Below are positions 7,946-15,943 of a stretch of DNA of 51,109 bases, piece after piece. The number at the start of each line of letters is the position of its first letter. Within the stretch, counting starts at the first letter, position 1. The stretch comes from CAZWKX01 sp964633975 (GTDB taxonomy: Bacteria > Actinomycetota > Acidimicrobiia > Spongiisociales > UBA11373): the NCBI GenBank assembly GCA_964633975.1, contig CAZWKX010000012.1:1-51109 (forward strand), in the 5' to 3' direction. The translations under genes and the position numbers were made by a program. The notes under the pieces are model-generated. The model was not told the DNA's origin. It did not search any database and saw only the letters and a program-made list of their open reading frames with translations.

Positions 7946-8925
7946 TGGCCCGGCTTCGCCTCTTCGCCAACCTGCGCGAGATAGCGGGTACCGGATCGGT
8001 TGAGATTTCCGGCAGGACCGTCGGCGAAGTGCTGGCGGCCGCTGTGGAGTACTTCGGGCCCGAGTTCGCCGGGGGCTTGAGCATGGCGCAGGTGTGGGTG
8101 AACGGAGTTCGGGCTGGGGATGCCACGACGGTGGGCGACAACGATGAGATCGCCCTGGTGCCGCCGGTGTCGGGTGGCACCTCCCTGGCGCGCTCCCCGA
8201 TGTGGATGGAGGTGAGTCTCGTCGTTGCGGTGGTGGCCGCGCTCTTCATCGCCAACAGCCTCGGCATACAGGCACTTGCCATCACCACGGTGCTTGCCGG
8301 TTCCCTGTGGGTATGGGATGTGACCGATGTAGCCGGCCGCCGCGGTGTTTTCATCGGGGCCATTCCCTTGGTGTTCACCGTCTGCGGGTCCGTCGTGGTC
8401 AGCTATCGCTTCGGCATCCCGGGCATGGCGGCGGCGACGGTGGGCGGCGGCCTCTTCGCCCTGGTGTGGGCCGTGGTCACTCCCCGGCTGCGGCCGCTGG
8501 ATTCGGTGGCGGGGATGGTCGTGCTCGCCGCCGTCGCGGGGTTCGGCTGCGGATCGCTGATGCTGTTGCGGCTGCGGTCCAAGGAGGAGGTCACCGCGTT
8601 TCTGCTGGTGGCCACTCTTTCCGTGGCTGCATCGTGGATCGCCGGCTCGGTCGAAGTCACCGGATTGGATCCGTTCACGGTCGGCATCGTCACCGCTCTC
8701 GGCGCCGGCGGTGTGGCCGGGGCACTCTGGTCGGAGGACCTGTGGCCGATGATCGTGGCCTCCGCCGGGGCGGCTATTGCCCTAGTTGCTGGCCGGAATC
8801 TGGGATCCCTGGCCCGCTCCGGGGGCTTCTACCTGATCGGGGCCCTCCCGGGGAGCCTGCACTACCTGGATGGGGTGATGATGGCGGCGGGCACCTTCTG
8901 GCTCATGCTTCGTTTGGTGGGCTGA
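7945..8925 (+). CDS. MoaD/ThiS domain fused to degenerate CdsA-like membrane domain
   Basis: A 326-residue protein. Residues 1-78 are a complete MoaD/ThiS ubiquitin-like domain (RLRLFANLREIAG at the start, ending LVPPVSGG). The Gly-Gly that is normally the free C-terminus of the sulfur carrier instead leads into a polytopic membrane region with about eight helices. The C-terminal 55 residues follow the layout of the phosphatidate cytidylyltransferase (CdsA) signature (GSLARSG, then ALPGSLHYLDG, then a last helix). However, the Lys-Asp pair and the HGG and DRxD residues of the active enzyme are missing. The likely role is non-catalytic. It is coupled to the MaoC-like gene by a TGATG overlap. 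Confidence 0.6.
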   Translation: MARLRLFANLREIAGTGSVEISGRTVGEVLAAAVEYFGPEFAGGLSMAQVWVNGVRAGDATTVGDNDEIALVPPVSGGTSLARSPMWMEVSLVVAVVAALFIANSLGIQALAITTVLAGSLWVWDVTDVAGRRGVFIGAIPLVFTVCGSVVVSYRFGIPGMAAATVGGGLFALVWAVVTPRLRPLDSVAGMVVLAAVAGFGCGSLMLLRLRSKEEVTAFLLVATLSVAASWIAGSVEVTGLDPFTVGIVTALGAGGVAGALWSEDLWPMIVASAGAAIALVAGRNLGSLARSGGFYLIGALPGSLHYLDGVMMAAGTFWLMLRLVG

Positions 8926-9008
8926 TCGGCGCGAGTCGATGCTCCGGTACAAGGGCTCCTTCTGCGCCGCTGCCGCATCGATAGCGGCGACTACGCCTGC
9001 GGACAGAG

Positions 9009-10355
9009 CTACGGCGGGGGCAGTGCGTCGGCCTGCTGCTGGGCCCAGTCGGCGGCCTCCTGGGCCGGCATCGCGCCGGTCTGGACCCGGTCGGCCGCCT
9101 AGATGAGGATGTCGATGGCCTCGTGGTACTGGTAGTAGAACGCCGGGTAGTAGTGGAGCCCGTGCCCGAGGACGGCTTGGGCCAGCGCGGCGGTCTCTTC
9201 GCCGGCCCACTGGCGGTACTCGGCGGATTCCACGATGGTCCTGCGTACCGGCGGGCAGTGGGGATACATCTGCTCGCTGAGGAACACGACGAGGTCTCAG
9301 GCCAGGGCTTGGTGCTCCGAGCTGGTGGTGATGGCAAGACCCTTTGTCCAGATGTCGCCCGCCACGGCCTGGTCGGGGTCGGGCCCGAATCGGGGCATCG
9401 CCACCCGGCCCCAGTTGAGGTCGCGCAGCTCGGTGGCATCGGAGACTGGGTCGAGGCACATGGCAATCCGGTCGGCCCGCACCAGGGCGTAGGCGACTTC
9501 CCAGGAGACGGACGACGGGTGGGCGAGCTCGTATTCATGGAAGAGGCGTGCATATTCCTCGAGCACCTTGACGACGGCCGGGTCGTTGAGGGTGAAGACC
9601 GTGGGATCCTGGAGGTCGTCGAGCAGCCCGCCGTCGGCCGAGTACACGAGAACCGGCATGCCGAACAGGTTGCCTACCGGGGAGTAGCTCTAGATGTCCT
9701 CGGCCGGGTCCCGCAAGGCCAGGCCGGTGGCGACGAATTCGTCCCAGGTCCACCCGGTCTCCGGGTAGGGGACGCCGTAGCGATCGAAGAGGTCACGATT
9801 GCAGTAGACGGCCTCGGTGCCTATCCCGAAGGGGATGCCTTTACAGGACTCCGCCGGCGGTCATGGTGCCGAGTGTGGAAGCGAGGAAGTCGGATCGATC
9901 GAACGTGGGGTCGCCGTCGATGAAGGGGTTGAGGTCGATGATCACGCCCTGGAGATCGAGGCGGATGTGGTCCCCAAAATGGGCTACAAACACCTCCCTG
10001 ACGTCGGCGGTATTGATCTCCGGGTCCCAGGCGATGTCGTAGTGCGTGGCCGGCATTAGGTCAACGGTGATATCGGGGTGCCGCCCGTAGAACTCGGGCA
10101 GCACCCCGCTGATGCGGTTGGCGAGGTCGATCTCCACAGCGAGGGTGAGCGTGATCGGCTCCGCCGTCGACGTGGTCGTTTCGATCGTCGATGTCGATGC
10201 CGTGGTTGATGCGGATGTCGACGATGTCGATGCCGCCGGTCCGGTGCCGCACCCGGCGCGCAGGAGCGCCAGGCCTGCAATCACGGAGGTGGTGGGCCGA
10301 CGCCGCGACGCCGCGGCGCGATGGCGGTAGGTCCTCGTCGCGGTCTCCCCTCCAT
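9009..10355 (-). pseudogene. decayed carbohydrate ABC transporter solute-binding protein gene
   Basis: Pieced together, the minus strand encodes a family-1 solute-binding lipoprotein. It shows a lipobox-like GLALLRAGC, a Ser/Thr-rich linker, the segment LPEFYGRHPDITVDLMP, then IPFGIGTEAVYCNRDLF with RYGVPYPETGWTWDEF (typical of MalE/UgpB-like proteins), and a C-terminus ending QQQADALPPP. It is interrupted by in-frame stops TAG (9690-9692), TGA (9297-9299) and TAG (9099-9101). It also has a frameshift at about 9841 (stop TAA, with the frame resuming at GIPFGIG) and a frameshift near the signal peptide, if the ATG at 10355 behind GGGAGGG was the original start. No permease or ATPase gene remains nearby. 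Confidence 0.8.
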
Positions 10356-10520
10356 GCACCCTCCCTTGCCGGAGCCGCTCCCGAAGTGGGGCCGAGAGGC
10401 TATTGATCAGAGCCGGACGCGTCAAGAGTGCCGCAGCAGACTCCGGCGCCCTGATGCCGGGGGCGAGGACTCTATTGGCTTCACCGGGTTGGTCCGCGTG
10501 CCGATACCAGCGCGAAAGGC

Positions 10521-10529
10521 TGTGGATAA
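10521..10529 (-). promoter_or_regulatory. perfect DnaA-box sequence
   Basis: TGTGGATAA, the complement of TTATCCACA, lies 28 bp upstream of the M23 peptidase start. A single 9-mer may be a chance match. Nothing else of note was seen between 10356 and 10543. Confidence 0.3.
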
Positions 10530-10543
10530 ACCGAGTTTGGTCA

Positions 10544-10549
10544 TACGAT
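10544..10549 (+). promoter_or_regulatory. -10 hexamer TACGAT
   Basis: It lies 7 nt before a GTG (10557) that is in frame with the peptidase. The hexamer overlaps an alternative upstream ATG at 10548, which argues that the GTG is the true leaderless start. Confidence 0.45.
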
Positions 10550-10556
10550 GACCCGC

Positions 10557-11708
10557 GTGATTCCGGCACGTAGGCGTAAGCGCGCCCCTATTGTTCTCGC
10601 TCTTGTCGTCGCCCTTTCGGCGGCGGCAGTGCCGGCGCGCTCGGTTGATGAGGACGATGTCGAGCAGGCTCGTCTTGAGGCCGAGCAGGCGCGGCAACGG
10701 GCGGAGGAAGCTGCGGCGGAGCGCGCCGCCGCCCTCGAGAGCGCCGATGCGGCGGTGCTCGCCTACGAGGAGATCAACGCCGAGTATCAGACGCTCGTTT
10801 CCGAAATGGCTCAGGTGCGCAGGCGTCTCGACCAGTACGCCGGCGAGGTGGCGAAGGTGCGCGAGCGGGCGCGCCGCTGGGCCGTCGAGGCCTACATGGC
10901 GGGTACCACCCGGGCCGATGAGCTGCTGGTCGTCGATGCCGACAGCATGCAGCAGGCGATGCTGGCTCGGGAGGTCTTCGCTGAGGCTGCCGCCGACGAC
11001 CTGGCCGCTCTGGAGGATCTCGAGGCGATCGCCGCTCGGATCGAGCAGCTCGAGGAGCAGCTGGACGAGGACACCGAGCGGGCCAGCTCTCTGCGGATCG
11101 AGGCTGAGGCGGTGGCGAATCGTATGTACGAGCTGCTGGCCGCGGCCAATGAGGAGCTGACCTCTGCGCAAGGAAGCCTGGCGGAGGCCGAGGGGACTCT
11201 CGTCGAGACGGAGCGCGCCGCCGAAGAAGAGCGGATTCGCCAGGAGGCCATTCGTATGGCACTGCTTGGTCCGGCCGCCGGTGTGCCCGAGAACGTGACA
11301 CCGGGATTCGTCTGCCCCGTCGTCGGCTTGTCTGCGTTCACCGATACCTGGGGTGCTCCTCGTGCCAATGGCCGACACCATATCGGCACCGACCTGATGG
11401 CACCGCGGGGCACGCCTCTGGTCGCCGTCGCCGATGGTGTGGTAGAGAGCAGGCTCACCCCGCTTGGTGGGTTGACCGTCAGGCTGTATGCCGACTACGG
11501 GGTCTACTACGTGTACGCCCATCTCGATTCCTACCCGGCGGACTTCGTGAGCGGGCAGTGGGTGCCGAAGGGAACGGTCATCGGCTACATGGGCGATACC
11601 GGCAACGCCGCCCCCGGCGCCTGTCACCTCCACTTTGAGATCCATCCCGACGGCGTTGGTGCAGTGAACCCGTATCCAACCGTGGCTCGCGTCTGTCCGC
11701 GTCCCTGA
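10557..11708 (+). CDS. M23-family murein endopeptidase with coiled-coil N-terminus (EnvC-like)
   Basis: A 383-residue exported protein. A signal peptide (IVLALVVALSAAAVPARS) is followed by about 200 residues of heptad-rich, Glu/Ala/Arg coiled coil broken by a short central hinge. A C-terminal LytM/M23 domain begins at about residue 270. Zinc and catalytic residues are visible in GRHHIGTDLMAPRGTP (HxxxD), the HxH-type HLHFEI motif and YVYAHLDSY. Such proteins cut peptidoglycan cross-links or activate amidases during cell division. The GTG start at 10557 is preferred over the ATG 9 nt upstream because of the TACGAT spacing; the difference is only three residues. Confidence 0.85.
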   Translation: MIPARRRKRAPIVLALVVALSAAAVPARSVDEDDVEQARLEAEQARQRAEEAAAERAAALESADAAVLAYEEINAEYQTLVSEMAQVRRRLDQYAGEVAKVRERARRWAVEAYMAGTTRADELLVVDADSMQQAMLAREVFAEAAADDLAALEDLEAIAARIEQLEEQLDEDTERASSLRIEAEAVANRMYELLAAANEELTSAQGSLAEAEGTLVETERAAEEERIRQEAIRMALLGPAAGVPENVTPGFVCPVVGLSAFTDTWGAPRANGRHHIGTDLMAPRGTPLVAVADGVVESRLTPLGGLTVRLYADYGVYYVYAHLDSYPADFVSGQWVPKGTVIGYMGDTGNAAPGACHLHFEIHPDGVGAVNPYPTVARVCPRP

Positions 11709-11730
11709 TTGAAACCGGGCTGGGATGGGA

Positions 11731-11736
11731 TAGGCT
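11731..11736 (+). promoter_or_regulatory. -10 hexamer TAGGCT of rsiG-asn-mshA operon
   Basis: It lies 24 nt upstream of the ATG at 11761 and is the only promoter-like hexamer found for the four overlapping or closely spaced genes that follow. Confidence 0.4.
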
Positions 11737-11760
11737 GACGCCGATTCCAGCGGGGATGAG

Positions 11761-12300
11761 ATGACCGAGAAGCACCGCCGTCGTATTGACATCATCCAAT
11801 CGCCCGAGTTCATCGGGGACCTGTCCTCGGTGGACACCGACGAGCTGAGGCACCGCCGCACCTTGTGCGGAGACCTCGACACCGAGCTTTCTTTCTACCG
11901 TCGGTTGCTGCACGGCCGGATGGATCTGCTCGCCTTTGAGATGCGCCGCCGCGCCGGCGAAGAGGAGCGAACGCTGCTGGAAGCCCTGCCCGAGATCCTT
12001 GCCGCCGGGGTCGGGAGTGGACCGGGTCTGGGACTGCGACAGCTCGATTTCGATTTGCCCGAGATCCCGGAGCGGGGCCAGCGGGCCGTTGACCGCGTGC
12101 TCGCAGATGATTTCCTCGCCCGACTGCCCGAGATGGCCGACGACGAGCTCATCGAGATCCAACACCGTCTGGCCGAGGTGGAGGAGGAAGTCTCGCGACA
12201 GCGTCGTGCCGTGTACGAAGCGTACGACCGGGTTCAGAAGGAGCTCACCGGCCGCTACCGCGGCGGGCTTTCCGGGGTCGGCGGCGAAGCCGAGGGCTGA
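11761..12300 (+). CDS. RsiG-like protein (c-di-GMP-responsive anti-sigma type)
   Basis: A 179-residue, highly charged, mostly helical protein. In Streptomyces, RsiG sequesters the sigma factor WhiG when bound to c-di-GMP, using two helices that each carry E-x3-S-x2-R-x3-Q-x3-D. This protein has two near copies: D40-x3-S44-x2-R47-x3-H51-x3-D55 (in TELSFYRRLLHGRMDLL) and E141-x3-S145-x2-R148-x3-Y152-x3-D156 (in EEEVSRQRRAVYEAYD). The Gln position differs in both copies, and the first Glu is Asp in copy one. No sigma factor is in the window. It leads an operon with asparaginase, a GNAT-like protein and MshA. Family membership is likely; nucleotide binding is inferred. Confidence 0.65.
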   Translation: MTEKHRRRIDIIQSPEFIGDLSSVDTDELRHRRTLCGDLDTELSFYRRLLHGRMDLLAFEMRRRAGEEERTLLEALPEILAAGVGSGPGLGLRQLDFDLPEIPERGQRAVDRVLADDFLARLPEMADDELIEIQHRLAEVEEEVSRQRRAVYEAYDRVQKELTGRYRGGLSGVGGEAEG

Positions 12301-12302
12301 GC

Positions 12303-13247
12303 GTGATCGCCGGAGTGGTCCGGTCCGGGGTCGTCGAATCTCGGCACCCGGTTGCCGTCGCCGTCGCTGACGCCTCGGGTCGTATCGTCGCCCTCTCCGG
12401 GGAGCAGGATGCCGAGCGGGTCTTCTTTTTGCGTTCGGCGGCGAAGCCGTTCCAGGCCGCGGTGAGTCAGCGCAGCGGGGCGGCGCTCGTCCCCGAGCAA
12501 GTGGCGGTGGTGGCGGGCAGCCACGCGGCACAGCCGGTGCATGTCGCTCTCGTCCGGGGCATGCTCGCCGAGGTTGGCCTCGGCGAGCAGAACCTCGTCT
12601 GTCCCCCGGCGTGGCCCGCATCTCCTGAGGCATCTCGGAGGCTGGTCGCAGCCGGGGCCGTGAGCCCGCAACCTGTGTTCCACAACTGCTCGGGCAAACA
12701 CGCCGGGATGCTCAGGGCCTGCGCCGCCCGGGGCTGGCCCCTCACGTATGCCGAAGTCGGCCATCCGCTGCAGCAGATCATGGCGGAGCAGATGGCGGAT
12801 GTGACCGGCGGGGGGGTGGCGTCCATCGGTGTGGACGGCTGTGGTGTCCCCACCTTCGCCGTGACCGTGAGGGGCATGGCCCGGGCCTTCGCCCGCCTTG
12901 CTTCCGACGGGGACCTCGCCGAGGTGGCCAGATCCATGTCCAGCTTGGCCGCGCTCACCTCGGACGGCGACAGGGCGGAAGCGAAGCTGGCGCGCTGGAG
13001 TCACGCGGCGGTGAAGGGAGGCGCCGAGGGCTGTCTCGGTGTGGCCTGGTTGGGCGGGCTGGGCATCGCGGCGAAATCGTGGAGCGGTGTGTTTGCCCCT
13101 GCCGCTGTGGCCGTGATCGAGACGATGCGGCGCCTGGGCATACTCCCGGATCATCCCTACCGCATGCTCGACGAGGTTGCCCGGCCCGTCGTCACCGGCG
13201 GAGTGGAGCCGGTGGGCCATTTGCAGCTTCTGGAGGAAGGCGATTGA
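12303..13247 (+). CDS. asparaginase, ReAII (AnsA-II/class 3) type
   Basis: A 314-residue asparaginase of the Rhizobium etli ReAII family, distinct from the E. coli type, which hydrolyses asparagine to aspartate and ammonia. The Ser-Lys tandem is in SAAKPF (Ser45, Lys48). The zinc-site residues known in ReAII (Cys, Lys three residues later, second Cys) correspond to Cys129 and Lys132 in NCSGKHAGML and Cys180 in DGCGVP. The GTG start at 12303 lies 2 nt after the RsiG-like stop. The stop overlaps the next start (TGATG). Length is slightly below the usual 330-360. Confidence 0.88.
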   Translation: MIAGVVRSGVVESRHPVAVAVADASGRIVALSGEQDAERVFFLRSAAKPFQAAVSQRSGAALVPEQVAVVAGSHAAQPVHVALVRGMLAEVGLGEQNLVCPPAWPASPEASRRLVAAGAVSPQPVFHNCSGKHAGMLRACAARGWPLTYAEVGHPLQQIMAEQMADVTGGGVASIGVDGCGVPTFAVTVRGMARAFARLASDGDLAEVARSMSSLAALTSDGDRAEAKLARWSHAAVKGGAEGCLGVAWLGGLGIAAKSWSGVFAPAAVAVIETMRRLGILPDHPYRMLDEVARPVVTGGVEPVGHLQLLEEGD

Positions 13248-14152
13248 TGCGCACCCACGACGACTGGGGGACCGGTGGTTTCGGCCTGGCTCCGCTTGCC
13301 CGGAACGTCGGCCCCTTTGTGCTGCGTGCCTTTCTCGAGACTTGGTGGCGACACCGCGGCGAAGGCGAGCCGATGCTCGTCGAGACCCACAGCGCGTTTC
13401 TCCCCTTGTACGTAGGGCCCGGTGGCGTCAGGTTCATGGGAGAGGCCGACCTCACCGACTACCACAGCCCGCTCGGTGTCGGCGTCGAGAAGCTGCTGGC
13501 CGGCTTGGTCGTCACCCTGCCGCAAGGCACGGTGCTTTCCTTCGATTCCCTTCCCGGCGAAGCGGCGCATTCGGTGCGCCTGGGTCTCGAGCAGGCCGGT
13601 CTCGCTACATCGATGGAACAGCACGAGTCGACGGCCGTTGTTGACCTGCCGCCGTCGCACGATGACTACCTGGCCTCACTGGACAAGAAGGAGCGCCACG
13701 AGATCCGCCGCAAGCTGCGTCGGTTCGAGACCACCTGTGGCCCGCCTCGCCTCGTCGGCGACTCGTCACGCGAGGCCCTTGCCGCCTTTGCGGCTATGCA
13801 CCGGGCGGCTTCTGGGGACAAGGGCCGGTTCATGACCGGGGAGATGGAAACGTTCTTCGCCGATCTCTTGTGTGTGGACGGGGCCCGGCTCGACCTGCTC
13901 GTCGATGGGGCGGGGAATGCCTTGGCGGCCGGCTTTGGTTTTCAGGACGAGGAGGCCTACTACTTGTACAACTCGGCATTCAACCCGGAATCCGGGCGGG
14001 TCTCCCCCGGGGCGGTCCTGATCGACCGACTGCTGCGCCGGGCCATCGGCGAGGGGCTTCTGCGCTTCGACTTCCTCAAGGGGGACGAGGCCTACAAGCT
14101 CCGCTTGGGAGCGCGACCCCGGCCTCTATACGTGGTGGAGGCCTGCACGTGA
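13247..14152 (+). CDS. GNAT-fold acyltransferase-like protein (CelD/BioF2 type)
   Basis: A 301-residue protein with the architecture of the Acetyltransf_6 (CelD/BioF2-like, double-GNAT) group. An N-terminal half (to about residue 140) ends in STAVVDLPPSHDDYLASLDKKERHEIRRKLRR, the typical basic helix, and a C-terminal half carries YYLYNSAFNPESG and FDFLKGDEAYKLRLG, characteristic of the family. Relatives act in exopolysaccharide or peptidoglycan-bridge (FemAB-like) metabolism. It is coupled on both sides: TGATG with asparaginase upstream and GTGA with mshA downstream. It is not clearly MshD, so its link to mycothiol is only positional. Confidence 0.7.
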   Translation: MRTHDDWGTGGFGLAPLARNVGPFVLRAFLETWWRHRGEGEPMLVETHSAFLPLYVGPGGVRFMGEADLTDYHSPLGVGVEKLLAGLVVTLPQGTVLSFDSLPGEAAHSVRLGLEQAGLATSMEQHESTAVVDLPPSHDDYLASLDKKERHEIRRKLRRFETTCGPPRLVGDSSREALAAFAAMHRAASGDKGRFMTGEMETFFADLLCVDGARLDLLVDGAGNALAAGFGFQDEEAYYLYNSAFNPESGRVSPGAVLIDRLLRRAIGEGLLRFDFLKGDEAYKLRLGARPRPLYVVEACT

Positions 14153-15363
14153 TACACCGCGTCGCCTTCCTGAGCATCCACACTTCGCCGCTGGCGGTTC
14201 CGGGGTCCGGCGACGCCGGTGGCATGAACGTGTACGTGCGTGAGTTGGCCGCTGAGATGGAACGGCGCGGCGTCGCCATAGACGTGTTCACCAGACGCAG
14301 CGATCCCGACGTGGCGGATGTCGTCGATGCCGGGTATCGCGTGATCCACGTCGATGCCGGGCCGGCGGAACCGCTGCCCGTGGCCGAGCTCGCCGACGTC
14401 GTCGGGGAGTTCGCCGAGGGTGTTGTCGCCAGGCAGGCTCGCAGCGGCATCCAGTACGACCTGGTGCACAGTCACTACTGGCTGTCGGGCTGGGCCGGCG
14501 TTCTCATCGGTGAAGTGCTTGGGATCCCGCTGGCCATCTCCTTCCATACTCTGGGGCGGGTCAAGGATGCCCACAGGCGCGAGGACGAGGCGCCGACGAG
14601 CTTGCTGCGTATGGCCGCCGAAACCGAGGTGATCGCCCGGGCCGCGTGTGTCATCGCCTCGACCCCCGCAGAGGCCGGCGAGCTCATCGAGCACTATGCA
14701 GCGAGGCCGGAGCGCCTGTGTGTGTCGCCGCCCGGGGTGGATCACGCCGTTTTCAGGCCCGGTCCGCAGATCGAGGCGCGGGGCGAGCTGGGACTGCCGG
14801 GGGGGCCTCTGGTGCTCTTTGTTGGCCGTATCCAGCCGCTCAAGGGCATTGATGTTGCGGTGGCGGCGTTCGCCGATGTCGCCGCCGCGGTTCCTGATGC
14901 CCGCCTGCTGGTTGTGGGAGGCCCCAGCGGCCCGCAGGGCGCTGCTGAGGTGGCCCGGCTCGGAGCGATGACCGCGGAGTTCGGTGTGGAAGAACGTGTC
15001 GAGGTGCGCGACCCGATGCCTCATCCGGAGCTGGCGGCGGCGTACCGCAGTGCCGACGTGCTACTCGTCCCGTCGCGGAGCGAGTCGTTCGGCCTCGTCG
15101 CGGTCGAGGCGCAGGCATGCGCGCTGCCCGTGGTGGCGGCGGAGGTGGGTGGCCTGGCTTACACCGTGGTCGACGGCGAGTCGGGGTTCCTGGTCCCGGG
15201 ATGGAATCCGGCCGGCTATGCGGGGGCGGTGCGGCGGATACTCGAGGATGCCGACACGGCGGCGCGGCTCTCCAGAGAGGCGCTGGCGCACTCCGAGTCC
15301 TTTTCCTGGTCTGCTGCTGCGGGGCGTTTCCTCGAGCTGTATGAGGGCATCACCGCGGCGTAG
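14149..15363 (+). CDS. mshA: D-inositol-3-phosphate glycosyltransferase (MshA-like, GT4)
   Basis: A 404-residue GT-B glycosyltransferase. The N-terminus VAFLSIHTSPLAVPGSGDAGGMNVYVREL is the hallmark of MshA, which transfers GlcNAc from UDP-GlcNAc to inositol-3-phosphate in the first step of mycothiol synthesis. The C-terminal domain has GRIQPLKGIDVAV, the donor-binding SRSESFGLVAVEAQACALPVVA (E-x7-E motif) and a VDGESGFLVPG tail. The GTG start at 14149 overlaps the previous stop (GTGA). Mycothiol is restricted to Actinomycetota, so this supports the taxonomic placement. Other GT4 family members share the fold, so the acceptor is assigned by the N-terminal signature. Confidence 0.8.
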   Translation: MIHRVAFLSIHTSPLAVPGSGDAGGMNVYVRELAAEMERRGVAIDVFTRRSDPDVADVVDAGYRVIHVDAGPAEPLPVAELADVVGEFAEGVVARQARSGIQYDLVHSHYWLSGWAGVLIGEVLGIPLAISFHTLGRVKDAHRREDEAPTSLLRMAAETEVIARAACVIASTPAEAGELIEHYAARPERLCVSPPGVDHAVFRPGPQIEARGELGLPGGPLVLFVGRIQPLKGIDVAVAAFADVAAAVPDARLLVVGGPSGPQGAAEVARLGAMTAEFGVEERVEVRDPMPHPELAAAYRSADVLLVPSRSESFGLVAVEAQACALPVVAAEVGGLAYTVVDGESGFLVPGWNPAGYAGAVRRILEDADTAARLSREALAHSESFSWSAAAGRFLELYEGITAA

Positions 15364-15943
15364 CAGGCGGCGGCGCGGCTCCTGGTCTATGGAATCGCTG
15401 CGCCAGCTTGGGCCAGGCGCACAACAAGGCCCAGGCGACGACTCCTCCGGCGAAGCCGAAGATGACGTGGTTGCGCAGCGAGGCGAGGAACCCGTAGACG
15501 TGGAAATCTCGTAACACGCCGGAGAGCCAGGCGGCGACGAGAACGTAGCCGTACTGGGCCACGTTGGCGGCGACGCCGGCGGCCGTGGCGCCGTAGAACC
15601 GGCGAACCGGCAACGCCAGGCGCACGCTTTCCAGAGCGGCGGCCCCCGTGGTGAATTGGGCGACGTTGTATCCCAGTGAGTGGCTGATGCCGAGGGGGAT
15701 CCCCCAGAGACCCATGGAGGCGCCGGCGATCAGGGTCATGCCGCGGCGGGGGTCGACCACTGAGCCGAGAATCAGGATGGCAATCCATCCGACTCCGGCG
15801 TGGCCGGGGACGCCGATGTGAAATCCCAGGTAGCGCTTGGCGGCGGCGGCGGCAAACCCGATGAGCAGAGCGAGCCCAACGTCGGCCAAGAGGCGACGCG
15901 GTCTGAGAGCGGCCTCAGTCCTTGGGTAGAGGGACGTCTGCAT
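15350..15943 (-). CDS. polytopic membrane protein, ECF S-component-like
   Basis: A 197-residue protein with five to six hydrophobic helices and short loops (for example LLADVGLALLIGFAAAAA, MTLIAGASMGLWGIPLGI, GATAAGVAANVAQYGYVLVAAWL and IFGFAGGVVAWALLCAW). Size and helix number fit substrate-binding S components of energy-coupling-factor vitamin transporters, but no ligand-specific motif is recognised. It starts at the ATG at 15943, inside the end of the TiaS-like gene (29-nt overlap), as the last gene of a coupled three-gene operon. Its 3' end overlaps the 3' end of mshA by 14 nt on the opposite strand. Confidence 0.5.
   Translation of the reverse strand: MQTSLYPRTEAALRPRRLLADVGLALLIGFAAAAAKRYLGFHIGVPGHAGVGWIAILILGSVVDPRRGMTLIAGASMGLWGIPLGISHSLGYNVAQFTTGAAALESVRLALPVRRFYGATAAGVAANVAQYGYVLVAAWLSGVLRDFHVYGFLASLRNHVIFGFAGGVVAWALLCAWPKLAQRFHRPGAAPPPATPR

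Noticed and set aside
9009..10355. In-frame TAG/TGA codons read as programmed recoding (selenocysteine or stop read-through).
   Set aside because: There are at least two frameshifts as well, no SECIS-like element was sought or seen, and both TAG and TGA occur. Simple decay is the better explanation.
10422..11882. A 486-codon minus-strand frame opposite the M23 peptidase and RsiG genes.
   Set aside because: It is a mirror of the coding strand composition. The sense-strand genes have clear motifs, while this frame has none.
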